A stretch of 64,000 nucleotides of DNA from Actinomyces naeslundii (lineage in GTDB: Bacteria; Actinomycetota; Actinomycetes; Actinomycetales; Actinomycetaceae). The translations under genes were made by a program, and so were the position numbers. The DNA lies in contig NZ_MSRR01000023.1 of NCBI RefSeq assembly GCF_001956585.1, positions 1 through 64,000 on the forward strand, in the 5' to 3' direction. The first letter of the stretch is position 1, and each line of letters starts with the position of its first letter. This document shows positions 29,063 through 35,715 of the stretch, one piece after another. The notes under the pieces were generated by a model, which was not told the DNA's origin, searched no databases, and saw nothing but the letters and a program-made list of their open reading frames with translations.

Positions 29063-29067
29063 ATAGT
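29039..29067 (+). promoter_or_regulatory. Near-consensus sigma-70 promoter
   Basis: TTGACT (29039-29044), a 17-base spacer and TATAGT (29062-29067). It points at the membrane protein/XRE pair, leaving a leader of about 70 bases. Confidence 0.7.
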
Positions 29068-29145
29068 TCTGGTTGTGGCCACGGTTGACCCGGCTGATGA
29101 CTGGCAATCGATCCGCTTCATTGTCTCCATCGACGGAAGGCAGTC

Positions 29146-29535
29146 ATGACCATTGAGCGTAAGGCGGGTATCGTCTACTCCATCCGATTCGGCATCGGTG
29201 CTGTTCTCTACTCCGTCGGGGTTCTGGCCGGCCTGCGGTGGGCGCGATCCTTGGAAGACAACCCGTGGCGCTTCGCCGTCGTGCTGCTTCCCATGGTTGG
29301 CGTCGCCGTGTGCGCGTGGGCCATGATGAGATTGTCGCAGGAGCTGGACGAGATGCAGGCGCGCAAGATGCTGGATGCGCTCGTCATCTCTGCAGCAGGA
29401 ACGGTGATCGTCTCGATGGCATACGGCTTCATGGAGGAGGTGGGGGCGCCCCATGCCAGTCTCATATGGGTCAGTGCTATATGGGCCTTCTTCTTCGGTG
29501 CCGGGATGCTGTGGTCTACCTGGCGGTACCGGTGA
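29146..29535 (+). CDS. Small membrane protein paired with an XRE regulator
   Basis: The 129-residue protein has four hydrophobic spans (about residues 14-30, 42-62, 78-97 and 105-124) and a hydrophilic RLSQELDEMQARKMLDALV stretch in the middle. I do not recognise a named family with certainty. A GGAAGG ribosome site precedes ATG 29146. The stop overlaps the GTG of the next gene (GTGA). A membrane protein followed by a 67-residue Cro/CI-type protein is a common actinobacterial arrangement; the membrane partner's role is unknown. Confidence 0.7.
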   Translation: MTIERKAGIVYSIRFGIGAVLYSVGVLAGLRWARSLEDNPWRFAVVLLPMVGVAVCAWAMMRLSQELDEMQARKMLDALVISAAGTVIVSMAYGFMEEVGAPHASLIWVSAIWAFFFGAGMLWSTWRYR

Positions 29536-29735
29536 GGAATGACCTCAAGGTGCTGCGCGCCCAGCGCAGCTGGACTCAGGCCCGGCTCGCCGAGGAGCTG
29601 GGTGTCTCCCGCCAGACTGTCAACGCCCTGGAGGCCGGGCGCTACGACCCCTCCCTGCCCCTGGCCTTCACCATCGCGCGCGTTTTCGGCCTGACCATCG
29701 AGGAGATCTTCTTCCCCGATGATGAGTCCTCCTAG
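29532..29735 (+). CDS. XRE-family (Cro/CI-type) small transcriptional regulator
   Basis: The 67-residue protein is just the helix-turn-helix domain: NDLKVLRAQRSWTQARLAEELGVSRQTVNALEAGRYDPSLPLAFTIARVFG, with the IEEIF end typical of the YozG/XRE_3 type. GTG 29532 overlaps the preceding stop by GTGA, so translation is coupled. It probably controls its own promoter at 29039, where an inverted repeat lies over the -35. Confidence 0.85.
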   Translation: MRNDLKVLRAQRSWTQARLAEELGVSRQTVNALEAGRYDPSLPLAFTIARVFGLTIEEIFFPDDESS

Positions 29736-29736
29736 G

Positions 29737-30237
29737 ATGAGCACCGTGAGCCGCATCGTAGATATTCCGCCCCCGAGGCGAGGGCGTCGCGAGCTCGCCG
29801 AGGACACCGGGCTGCGCCTGGGTCTGCACATCAAGGCGGCGGAGCAGGCCATGATGGCCGCTAAGACGGAGGCCCTGAGGAGCTTCGGCCTCACGGTGGC
29901 CCAGTACGCCGCCATGCTCTCCCTGTACTACGTGCCCGAGCAGTCCTCGGCCCAGCTGGCCAGGGCCGCCGCGGTCACCCCGCAGACGATGGCCACCGTC
30001 ATCGCCAAGCTGGAGCAGAAGCGACTCGTCACCCGACACCCCTCCTCCGACCACGCCAAGGTCCTCATCGCCTCACTGACGCCCGAGGGTGAGACCCTGT
30101 TGCTCCGTGCCGATGAAGCCGCGCGAGACATTGAGCAACGCATGGCCGAGGCCTTCACTGTCAAGGAGCGCGAGCAGCTCACCGAGATGCTCGGGCGGGT
30201 CACCGCCGTCCTGCGGGGCGATCTCAGGGCCGAGTAG
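29737..30237 (+). CDS. MarR-family transcriptional regulator
   Basis: The 166-residue protein has the winged helix core (LTVAQYAAMLSLYYVPEQSSAQLARAAAVTPQTMATVIAKLEQKRLV, about residues 48-93) with the wing R-H-P-S-S-D-H-A-K and a C-terminal dimer helix. ATG 29737 or GTG 29746 (preceded by AGGATGAG) are both plausible starts. It begins two bases after the XRE gene. A palindrome at 30590 before the downstream oxidoreductase gene is a candidate target. Confidence 0.85.
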   Translation: MSTVSRIVDIPPPRRGRRELAEDTGLRLGLHIKAAEQAMMAAKTEALRSFGLTVAQYAAMLSLYYVPEQSSAQLARAAAVTPQTMATVIAKLEQKRLVTRHPSSDHAKVLIASLTPEGETLLLRADEAARDIEQRMAEAFTVKEREQLTEMLGRVTAVLRGDLRAE

Positions 30238-30390
30238 CGGCCAGCAGGTAGCGGGATCCTCGGCCCCGGATCCGTAACGATCATGCGAGTGAGGCGGGGC
30301 ATCACATCTTCTCAACCTTTGGATGTGTTGCTGCGTCTGGGCTGCGGATGGGGTTGGCAACGCCGGGTTCTCGGGGAAATTGGCACGGTG

Positions 30391-30512
30391 ATGTCCAAAT
30401 CGGTGACAAAGGACCGAAGGTCTCCAGGCCGTATGAACGAGAACCTTGGAATCATGCGGTTTCACTCCGTCTCGACGGCGACGATCCACGCCTTTGTCAC
30501 CGATTTGGACAT
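30391..30512. repeat. Perfect 22-bp inverted repeat with 78-bp interior
   Basis: The left arm (30391-30412, starting ATGTCCAAATCGG) and right arm (30491-30512) are exact reverse complements. The match ends sharply at both sides. No target-site duplication is visible. The interior has no open frame of note. It could be a small non-autonomous element (MITE-like) or a long-loop RNA structure. Confidence 0.6.
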
Positions 30513-30589
30513 TCCTGGTCCTGTTATGGCTCCTGATGGTGCTCACCTGGTTGCTGGCAGCCGTCGATCGGTGGGCCGCCCCTTGTCTA

Positions 30590-30607
30590 GTATAAGATAT
30601 CTGATAC
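30590..30607. promoter_or_regulatory. Operator-like palindrome before the MDR gene
   Basis: GTATAAGATATCTGATAC is an 18-bp palindrome with 16 of 18 positions symmetric, centred on GATATC. It lies about 35 bases before the start of the oxidoreductase gene, and CTGATAC recurs at 30619. MarR-type proteins bind sites of this kind, so the upstream MarR gene is the first candidate. Confidence 0.5.
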
Positions 30608-30640
30608 GGTGTTGACGACTGATACAGAAAGGTGTTGCAC

Positions 30641-31612
30641 ATGAAGGCCATGCAGATCGTCAGCTTCGACGGCCCCGCGTCCGGACTGCGCTACCAGGAC
30701 GCCCCCACTCCCGAGCCCGGGCCGGGCCAGATCGCGGTGGATGTGGACCATGCCGGCGTCGGCTACGTCGAGGCACTCTTCGCCGAGGGCTTCGTGCCCA
30801 TCGACCTGCCCTGGACCCCCGGGTTGGAGATGAGCGGCCGTGTTCGCGCCCTCGGCGACGGGGTGGATGGCTACCGGGTCGGGGACGCCGTTGTCGCTCT
30901 GACCATTACCGGGGGTGGTGGCTACGGGCAGGTCGCCGTGGCTCCCGCGGAGCTCGTGACGCCTCTGCCTGCGGGCTTGGACCCGGTCCTGGCCGCGGCA
31001 GTTCCGGCCAACTCGACGACGGCGCTCGTCGCCCTGGAGGAGATCGCCCACCTGCGTCGTGGTGAGAGCGTGCTGGTCCATGCCGCCGCCGGCGGCCTCG
31101 GTTCGCAGATGGGTCAGGTGGCCCGGCTGCTCGGAGCGAGTCGCATCGTCGGCATCACCCGCAGCGAGGCCAAGCGCCAGGAGATCCTGGACCTGGGCTA
31201 TGACGAGGCCTGGCTGACCGAGGACCTCGCCGACGCCGAACCCGCCCAGTTCGACGTCATCGCCGACCCGGTGGCCGGCCCGGCCAGACTGCGCAGCCTC
31301 GACCTGCTGCGCACGGGAGGACGGCTCCTGGCGTTGGGAGACGCCTCCCAGGCGGAAGATCAGCAGGTGAGCACCACGTCGCTGTGGCTGCGGGGCATCG
31401 GTGTCATCGGCTTCAACCTCGGGGCGTTCAGCCGGGTAGACCCCGCGCTCGTCGGACGCCACCTGAGGCGTGCGGTGGAGCTCGTGGCCTCCGGAGAGCT
31501 CAGCGTCCACGTCACCGACCAGGTTCCGATCCAGGACGCCGCGCAGGCCGTCGCCGCCGTCCGCTCAGGCTCCACCACCGGCAAGATCGTCCTGGCCCAC
31601 GTTCAGGACTGA
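30641..31612 (+). CDS. Zinc-independent MDR-family NADPH:quinone oxidoreductase-like protein
   Basis: The 323-residue protein has the GroES-like N-domain (PGPGQIAVDVDHAGVGYVEAL...PGLEMSGRVRALG), the NADPH-binding VLVHAAAGGLGSQMGQVAR (about residues 145-165) and the C-terminal TTGKIVLAH of the quinone-oxidoreductase branch. It lacks the zinc-binding Cys residues of alcohol dehydrogenases. The substrate is unknown. ATG 30641 follows AAAGGTG. The preceding palindrome and MarR gene suggest control by a small aromatic or oxidant signal, which is inference. Confidence 0.83.
   Translation: MKAMQIVSFDGPASGLRYQDAPTPEPGPGQIAVDVDHAGVGYVEALFAEGFVPIDLPWTPGLEMSGRVRALGDGVDGYRVGDAVVALTITGGGGYGQVAVAPAELVTPLPAGLDPVLAAAVPANSTTALVALEEIAHLRRGESVLVHAAAGGLGSQMGQVARLLGASRIVGITRSEAKRQEILDLGYDEAWLTEDLADAEPAQFDVIADPVAGPARLRSLDLLRTGGRLLALGDASQAEDQQVSTTSLWLRGIGVIGFNLGAFSRVDPALVGRHLRRAVELVASGELSVHVTDQVPIQDAAQAVAAVRSGSTTGKIVLAHVQD
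31582..31601 (+). repeat. 20-bp direct repeat, copy 1 (inside the MDR gene end)
   Basis: CAAGATCGTCCTGGCCCACG encodes the KIVLAH end of the oxidoreductase. An identical 20-mer lies at 33031-33050. Confidence 0.8.
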
Positions 31613-31666
31613 CGGCCCCCAAGTCCGCAAGAATCGTCGGTGAGCTCCGGGAGCCATGCGAGCATC

Positions 31667-32125
31667 ATGGTGCGCATGAGAGAAACGATCGACTCCTTCG
31701 ACGTCGTCGGACTGCCTCTTCGGACATCGAACCGAGAGGCGGCCCGCACCATTCCTCCTCACTGGCGGGCCGCTGCCGACGCCGGGCTCCTCGCACCCGA
31801 GAAGCCCGGCGTTGGCCCCGGCATCTACGCGGTCTATACCGACTACGAGACTCCCGGCGACGATGTCGACGGCGTCTACACCCTCGTCATCGGCAGGCGC
31901 ATCGAGGCCGGAGGTTCGGTTCCCCCTGGACAGGTGACCGTGACGATCCCGAACTCCCTTCGCGAGATCGTCACGGTGGCCGACGCCCGTCCCGAGAGTG
32001 TCTACCAGGCGTGGGTGGGCGTCTGGGAACGTGCCGATCTGGCCCGTGACTACCGCGCCGACTACGAGTACTACGGGCCGGACGGCTCGACCCGCCTGTC
32101 CATCGGGGTTCTTTCGGACGTATGA
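31667..32125 (+). CDS. GyrI-like (AraC effector-binding) stand-alone protein
   Basis: The 152-residue protein resembles the effector-binding fold of Rob/SoxS-type AraC regulators and GyrI (YTDYETPGDDVDGVYTLVIGRRIE, ARDYRADYEYYGPDG, then a final hydrophobic strand). It has no DNA-binding part. The start is uncertain: ATG 31667, ATG 31676 and GTG 31640 are all in frame without a clear ribosome site. The end overlaps the next AraC gene by ATGA, and that protein carries a GyrI-like domain of its own. The two probably sense related ligands. Confidence 0.7.
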   Translation: MVRMRETIDSFDVVGLPLRTSNREAARTIPPHWRAAADAGLLAPEKPGVGPGIYAVYTDYETPGDDVDGVYTLVIGRRIEAGGSVPPGQVTVTIPNSLREIVTVADARPESVYQAWVGVWERADLARDYRADYEYYGPDGSTRLSIGVLSDV

Positions 32126-32970
32126 GGGCCGAGCAGTACCAGCGCCAGCTCGACGCCGTCACTGACTACATCTACGCCCATCTCGACGACGACCTCAGCC
32201 TGGAGACTCTCGCGCACGTCTCCGGGTTCTCCCGCTATCACTGGCACCGCATCTACCGGGCGGTGCGCGGGGAGACCGCCGCTCAGACCGTACGCCGTCT
32301 CCGCCTGGAGCGAGCGGCCGCCATGCTCACTGAGACCTCGTGGCCGGTAGAGCGGATCGCCTGGAAAGCCGGGTTCACCGGCACCGAGGTGTTCAGCCGA
32401 GCCTTTCTCCGCTCCTATGGGACGACTCCCAGCCGATTCCGCAACGACGGACGCGCGGCGTCAAGCGGCTCATCGATGATGAGTTGTGGTTCGGGATTGA
32501 CGTCGCCGGTGAGAGAGGCACCGGGATGGCCGGTGCGCGTGGAGGCGCGCTGCGGCTATCGACTTGCCGTATCCGAGCACCGTGGTTCCTATATGGATAT
32601 CGGCCGGGCATTCAGCCGAGTCAGAGACCGTGTGGGCTCTGGGAGTCTGATGGTTGCCATCTATGAGGACGATCCCGACGCCGTTCCCCCGGCTGATCTG
32701 CGCTCGGCGGCTGGAACCGTCGTCGACCCCGGCACGAGGATTCCCCACGACCTTGCAGAGAGATTGGTGCCGGCCGGCCGGTACGCGATCATGCGCTACG
32801 TCGGCCCCTACTCCTCGATGCATGTCGCCTACCTGTGGCTCTACGGTCAGTGGCTGCCGAGCTCGGGTGAGGAGCCGCGAGACCATCCGGTCATCGAGGA
32901 GTACCTCACCGACCCGGCGACTACCCCGCCTGTCCACGCTGTCACCGATATCCTCCTGCCGCTCCTGTGA
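32122..32970 (+). CDS. AraC-family regulator with C-terminal GyrI-like effector domain
   Basis: The 282-residue protein starts with two helix-turn-helix motifs of the AraC type (LSLETLAHVSGFSRYHWHRIYRA, about residues 26-48, and ERIAWKAGFTGTEVFSRAFLRSYGTTPSRFR, about residues 74-104). The rest (about residues 130-282) is an effector-binding domain (VRVEARCGYRLAVSEHRG, YAIMRYVGPYSSM). The layout matches the Rob type, in which a small molecule or multidrug ligand is sensed. It overlaps the upstream gene by four bases. Confidence 0.85.
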   Translation: MRAEQYQRQLDAVTDYIYAHLDDDLSLETLAHVSGFSRYHWHRIYRAVRGETAAQTVRRLRLERAAAMLTETSWPVERIAWKAGFTGTEVFSRAFLRSYGTTPSRFRNDGRAASSGSSMMSCGSGLTSPVREAPGWPVRVEARCGYRLAVSEHRGSYMDIGRAFSRVRDRVGSGSLMVAIYEDDPDAVPPADLRSAAGTVVDPGTRIPHDLAERLVPAGRYAIMRYVGPYSSMHVAYLWLYGQWLPSSGEEPRDHPVIEEYLTDPATTPPVHAVTDILLPLL

Positions 32971-32996
32971 GGCATCCGCACCAAGGGGGCACGCAG

Positions 32997-33030
32997 ATGG
33001 GCGGCAGACACCTCGGTGTCTGCTGCCCAT
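32997..33030. terminator. Bidirectional terminator between AraC and ABC genes
   Basis: A 14-bp stem with one G-U pair (32997-33010 with 33017-33030) between the convergent AraC and ABC permease genes. Confidence 0.75.
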
Positions 33031-33061
33031 CAAGATCGTCCTGGCCCACGAGTCCCGCTAG
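33022..33061 (+). pseudogene. Remnant of the 3' end of an MDR oxidoreductase gene
   Basis: The plus-strand frame reads LPIKIVLAHESR then a stop. Its 20 bases at 33031-33050 are identical to the end of the oxidoreductase gene (31582-31601). Quinone-oxidoreductase proteins end in this way, so I read the short stretch as the last codons of a lost second copy. Its stop overlaps the permease stop on the other strand. Confidence 0.5.
33031..33050 (+). repeat. 20-bp direct repeat, copy 2
   Basis: This copy is identical to 31582-31601. The two lie 1,449 bp apart and bracket the GyrI-like and AraC genes. Confidence 0.8.
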
Positions 33062-33846
33062 GCGTCCCGTCGGAGCGTCTGTCGTCCGGCGATGAGGACG
33101 CTTCCGACGGCGCACAGTCCGGTGACGACCAGGGCCGCAATCACAGGCATCGCGTGCAGCCCCGTCGGTAGGAGCAGCGCAGTGGGAACCCAACGGGACG
33201 TTCCCGGTACCTGGTTCATCACCGGCAGGACGAGGACCAGGAGCGTGGTCAGGGCGATCGCCGTCGTCGTCCGACGCAGGCTTGCTGCGATCAGGTGGCC
33301 GATACTCATCGCCATGACGATGTAGAGTCCGCAGGCCATCCATGTCCTGATCACCATTCCGGCAGGTGGACGTCCGATCGCACTGGCAGTTACAACGACG
33401 GCGAGCAGCAGGCCGCACGAGTACGTTGCCAGCGCGATGAGCCAGTCGATGATGAGGCGTGGGAGCAGGACGGTGCTCAACCGGTGTACCCGGGTCCGGT
33501 AGAAGATCGAGGATCCAGGGCGCGTGTCCCAACCGATCGAGGTGATCGCCACCGCGACCGTCACGATGAGACCCAGCTGCATGGCGGATTGGTTGAACAG
33601 GGAGATGGCATCGGCCGGTGTGGCCTGGGAGGCCGAGATCGCCAGCTGATCGGTGCTCGCAGCAGCACCGAGGATCTCAGGCATGTAGATCGAGAGTACC
33701 GGGCTGGACAGGCCGAAGAAGGCGAAGGCCACGAGCACCCCGAGTCCGAGTCCGGAACGTGTGAGCCGGCGCAGCTCGACTTTGAGAGAGCTCGTGATGG
33801 AGGCTCTGGTGAGGTAGGCCGCGGCCGGCCGAAGCGGGGTAGACAT
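33058..33846 (-). CDS. ABC transporter permease (ABC-2 type)
   Basis: The 262-residue membrane protein has six hydrophobic spans (e.g. GVLVAFAFFGLSSPVL, QLGLIVTVAVAITSIGW, LIIDWLIALATYSCGLLLAVVV, IALTTLLVLVLPVM). It has the ABC-2/BceB-like plan without extracellular domains. The ATP-binding partner ends one base into its start (TGATG), so both are coupled. The substrate is unknown; the set (a PLD_N protein, ATPase, permease and HTH repressor) resembles bacteriocin/antibiotic-resistance or lipid export systems. Confidence 0.8.
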   Translation of the reverse strand: MSTPLRPAAAYLTRASITSSLKVELRRLTRSGLGLGVLVAFAFFGLSSPVLSIYMPEILGAAASTDQLAISASQATPADAISLFNQSAMQLGLIVTVAVAITSIGWDTRPGSSIFYRTRVHRLSTVLLPRLIIDWLIALATYSCGLLLAVVVTASAIGRPPAGMVIRTWMACGLYIVMAMSIGHLIAASLRRTTTAIALTTLLVLVLPVMNQVPGTSRWVPTALLLPTGLHAMPVIAALVVTGLCAVGSVLIAGRQTLRRDA

Positions 33847-34760
33847 CAGAACTCCTGTCCGGTGACGAGGTGGGCGAAGGACGCGTCGAGGTCACGGCCC
33901 GTCAGCGTCACCTCGAGCATGGGGACATCCACCTGCTCCATGACCTGGGGAAGCAGAGCCGTCCCCATCTCGAGGCTCGGAAACCGGACCAGGCACGTCG
34001 TCCTGGTTGGTGTGGTGAAGGAACCAGTGGGAAACGCGCGATGCAGTCTTGCCGTCAGACGTGCCTGCTCACCGGGCTCATAGGAGTGAAGGAACCTGAG
34101 GGTCCAGGCGGGCTCACGACCCGAGGTGAGGAGGTCCGCCGTCGTGCCCTGGGAGATGACGCGCCCCTCGCTGATGACGACGACGTGGTCGGCCAGCTGC
34201 TCGACCTCGCTGAGCAGGTGGCTGGACAGGAGAATGCATCGATACCGCTTCTGCTCCTGGATGAGGCGGCGCACGTCGGCGCGGCCGACAGGATCCAGGG
34301 CGCTGTTGGGTTCGTCCAGGATCAGTAGACCCGGGTCCAGAACGAGTGCCGCCGCGATCCCCAGGCGCTGCAGCATCCCTCTCGAGAAGTCGGCGACCCG
34401 CCGCTTGGCCACACGGGTCAGCCCGCACTGATCCAGCGCCTCGGAGACGCCGATGTCGCCGGAGGCGTCCGATAGTGCCAAGGAGGTCTCCACGATCTCG
34501 GTTGCCGTCAACCACGACTCGAACTGAGGAACATCCGGGCAGTAGGCCACCGTTCTGCCGGTGGAGACCTCGACGTCGCCCTCATCAGCCGGGCACAGGC
34601 CCGTGATCGCGCTGAACAGAACCGTCTTGCCGGCGCCGTTCGGCCCGATCACGGCCGTCACCGACCGGTCCTGTGCCGATAGGCAGATGTCATGGATACC
34701 GGCGCCGTTGGTGAAGACCCGACTCAGGTGGCTGACGTGAAGGGCGATGCCGGGTGTCAT
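33846..34760 (-). CDS. ABC transporter ATP-binding protein
   Basis: The 304-residue protein has Walker A GPNGAGKTV (residues 39-47), the Q-loop region, Walker B LLILDEPNSALDP and the H-loop SSHLLSEVEQLADHV. The signature normally LSGGQ is FSRGMLQ, so the Gly pair is altered to Arg-Gly. The last ~90 residues form the C-terminal domain common to ABC-2 exporters. ATG 34760 follows GGAG by seven bases and overlaps the stop of the upstream PLD_N gene (TGATG). Confidence 0.87.
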   Translation of the reverse strand: MTPGIALHVSHLSRVFTNGAGIHDICLSAQDRSVTAVIGPNGAGKTVLFSAITGLCPADEGDVEVSTGRTVAYCPDVPQFESWLTATEIVETSLALSDASGDIGVSEALDQCGLTRVAKRRVADFSRGMLQRLGIAAALVLDPGLLILDEPNSALDPVGRADVRRLIQEQKRYRCILLSSHLLSEVEQLADHVVVISEGRVISQGTTADLLTSGREPAWTLRFLHSYEPGEQARLTARLHRAFPTGSFTTPTRTTCLVRFPSLEMGTALLPQVMEQVDVPMLEVTLTGRDLDASFAHLVTGQEF

Positions 34761-34981
34761 CACAGGTCTCCGTCGCTCAGTGTTGTTCCCCTGCCCCGAC
34801 CCAGAGCCAGGTAGGCGACCGCTCCGAGGGGGATGACGAGCACCACGATGAGAGCCCAGGCCGCCTTGGGCAGGTTCTCCACGCGGGGGCGCCTGACGAT
34901 ATCGATCAGGCACGCCACGATCACGATCGTGACCAGGACGATGAGGGGGATCCAGACAGCCGGATGATCAGCAGTATTCAT
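34760..34981 (-). CDS. PLD nuclease N-terminal (PLDc_N) domain membrane protein
   Basis: The 73-residue protein has two hydrophobic spans (WIPLIVLVTIVIVACLIDIV and AAWALIVVLVIPLGAVAYLALGR), which is the PLDc_N domain found at the start of cardiolipin synthases. It is often an isolated small protein next to ABC transporters. The stop overlaps the start of the ABC ATPase gene, suggesting one operon. The function is unknown. Confidence 0.75.
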   Translation of the reverse strand: MNTADHPAVWIPLIVLVTIVIVACLIDIVRRPRVENLPKAAWALIVVLVIPLGAVAYLALGRGRGTTLSDGDL

Positions 34982-35033
34982 CGCGACAGCTCGCTTTCTC
35001 GGTGAGGATGAGTGGGGAGGGTGTCGGTGGCGG

Positions 35034-35576
35034 TCAGGCGTCCTGCTCGCCGTCGGGCCGTGGGATCAGGACGGTGGTCAGCGTCCGACGCCGCCGATCG
35101 TCTCCGGGCTGATTCCCCATCAGGTCCTGCAGAGCCCGGGAGACGGTGTTGAGAAAAGCATCGATCTCCGCCTGAGTTGCCCAGAAGCTGGCCTGGGTGA
35201 AGTTCACCCGGTCCTCGGTGAGATCGGGGTGATCGCCATCGCGGATGTATGCGGCGAAGTCGCCGATGAGTCCGGTGGTGAAGACCGTGAACACCGTCAT
35301 GAGCTCCTCGCGGCTCAAGGATTCGAGGTCCCCCGGGGTCGGGTTGGCCATTCCGGGGGTGACTCGATAGGTCTTCTCGCTGGCCCCCCGGACCTGTTGC
35401 TCCTGGGCCACCTCGATGAGTCCGTGTGAGGCGAGGTGGTTGACGTGGCGATAGAGCGTCGCGATGGGGACGTCGACAAGGCGTGCATGAAGCTGATGAG
35501 GTGTGAGGTCGCCGTCGGCGAGCAGAGTCTGGACGATGCGCAGACGAACCGGGTGCAGCAGTGCGGAGGAGGCCAT
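35034..35576 (-). CDS. ArsR-like winged-helix regulator
   Basis: The 180-residue protein starts with a winged helix: SALLHPVRLRIVQTLLADGDLTPHQLHARLVDVPIATLYRHVNHLASHGLIEV (about residues 3-55), then a C-terminal alpha-helical part of 120 residues. It fits the helix-turn-helix_20/ArsR-like class without a metal-binding Cys motif. ATG 35576 is used; TTG 35582 is in frame. The ABC operon follows after 52 bases, so it is probably the operon's local regulator. Confidence 0.8.
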   Translation of the reverse strand: MASSALLHPVRLRIVQTLLADGDLTPHQLHARLVDVPIATLYRHVNHLASHGLIEVAQEQQVRGASEKTYRVTPGMANPTPGDLESLSREELMTVFTVFTTGLIGDFAAYIRDGDHPDLTEDRVNFTQASFWATQAEIDAFLNTVSRALQDLMGNQPGDDRRRRTLTTVLIPRPDGEQDA

Positions 35577-35583
35577 GCCCAAA

Positions 35584-35603
35584 CAGTATCAGTATCGATA
35601 TTG
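35584..35603. promoter_or_regulatory. Operator-like palindrome before the ArsR-like gene
   Basis: CAGTATCAGTATCGATATTG contains the perfect 8-bp palindrome TATCGATA (35593-35600) and an extra AGTATC half-site. It lies less than 30 bases upstream of the regulator start and fits autoregulation. Confidence 0.5.
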
Positions 35604-35627
35604 AAAACAAAACAGATGGAGGTGGAA

Positions 35628-35675
35628 ACGTCTGACGGGCTGCCGATGCCGAAGCATCAACAGCCCGTCAGACGT
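35628..35675 (-). terminator. Terminator-like hairpin after the surface protein gene
   Basis: A 15-bp perfect stem (35628-35642 with 35661-35675) with an 18-base loop. It ends the large minus-strand surface gene that stops at 35716, and lies just before the ArsR-like regulator's promoter. Confidence 0.7.
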
Positions 35676-35715
35676 GCTTGACCGCTGGGAGGATCGCTCC
35701 CTCGTTGGTCTCTTG

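Larger units (their letters stand above)
30238..30640. other. Intergenic region before the MDR gene
   Basis: This 403-bp gap has no gene. It holds a perfect 22-bp inverted repeat with a 78-bp interior (30391-30512), and a palindromic operator-like site near the start of the oxidoreductase gene. See those entries. Confidence 0.7.

Noticed and set aside
27781-35576. Prophage or integrative element
   Set aside because: No integrase, phage structural or conjugation gene is present and codon use resembles the rest of the window.
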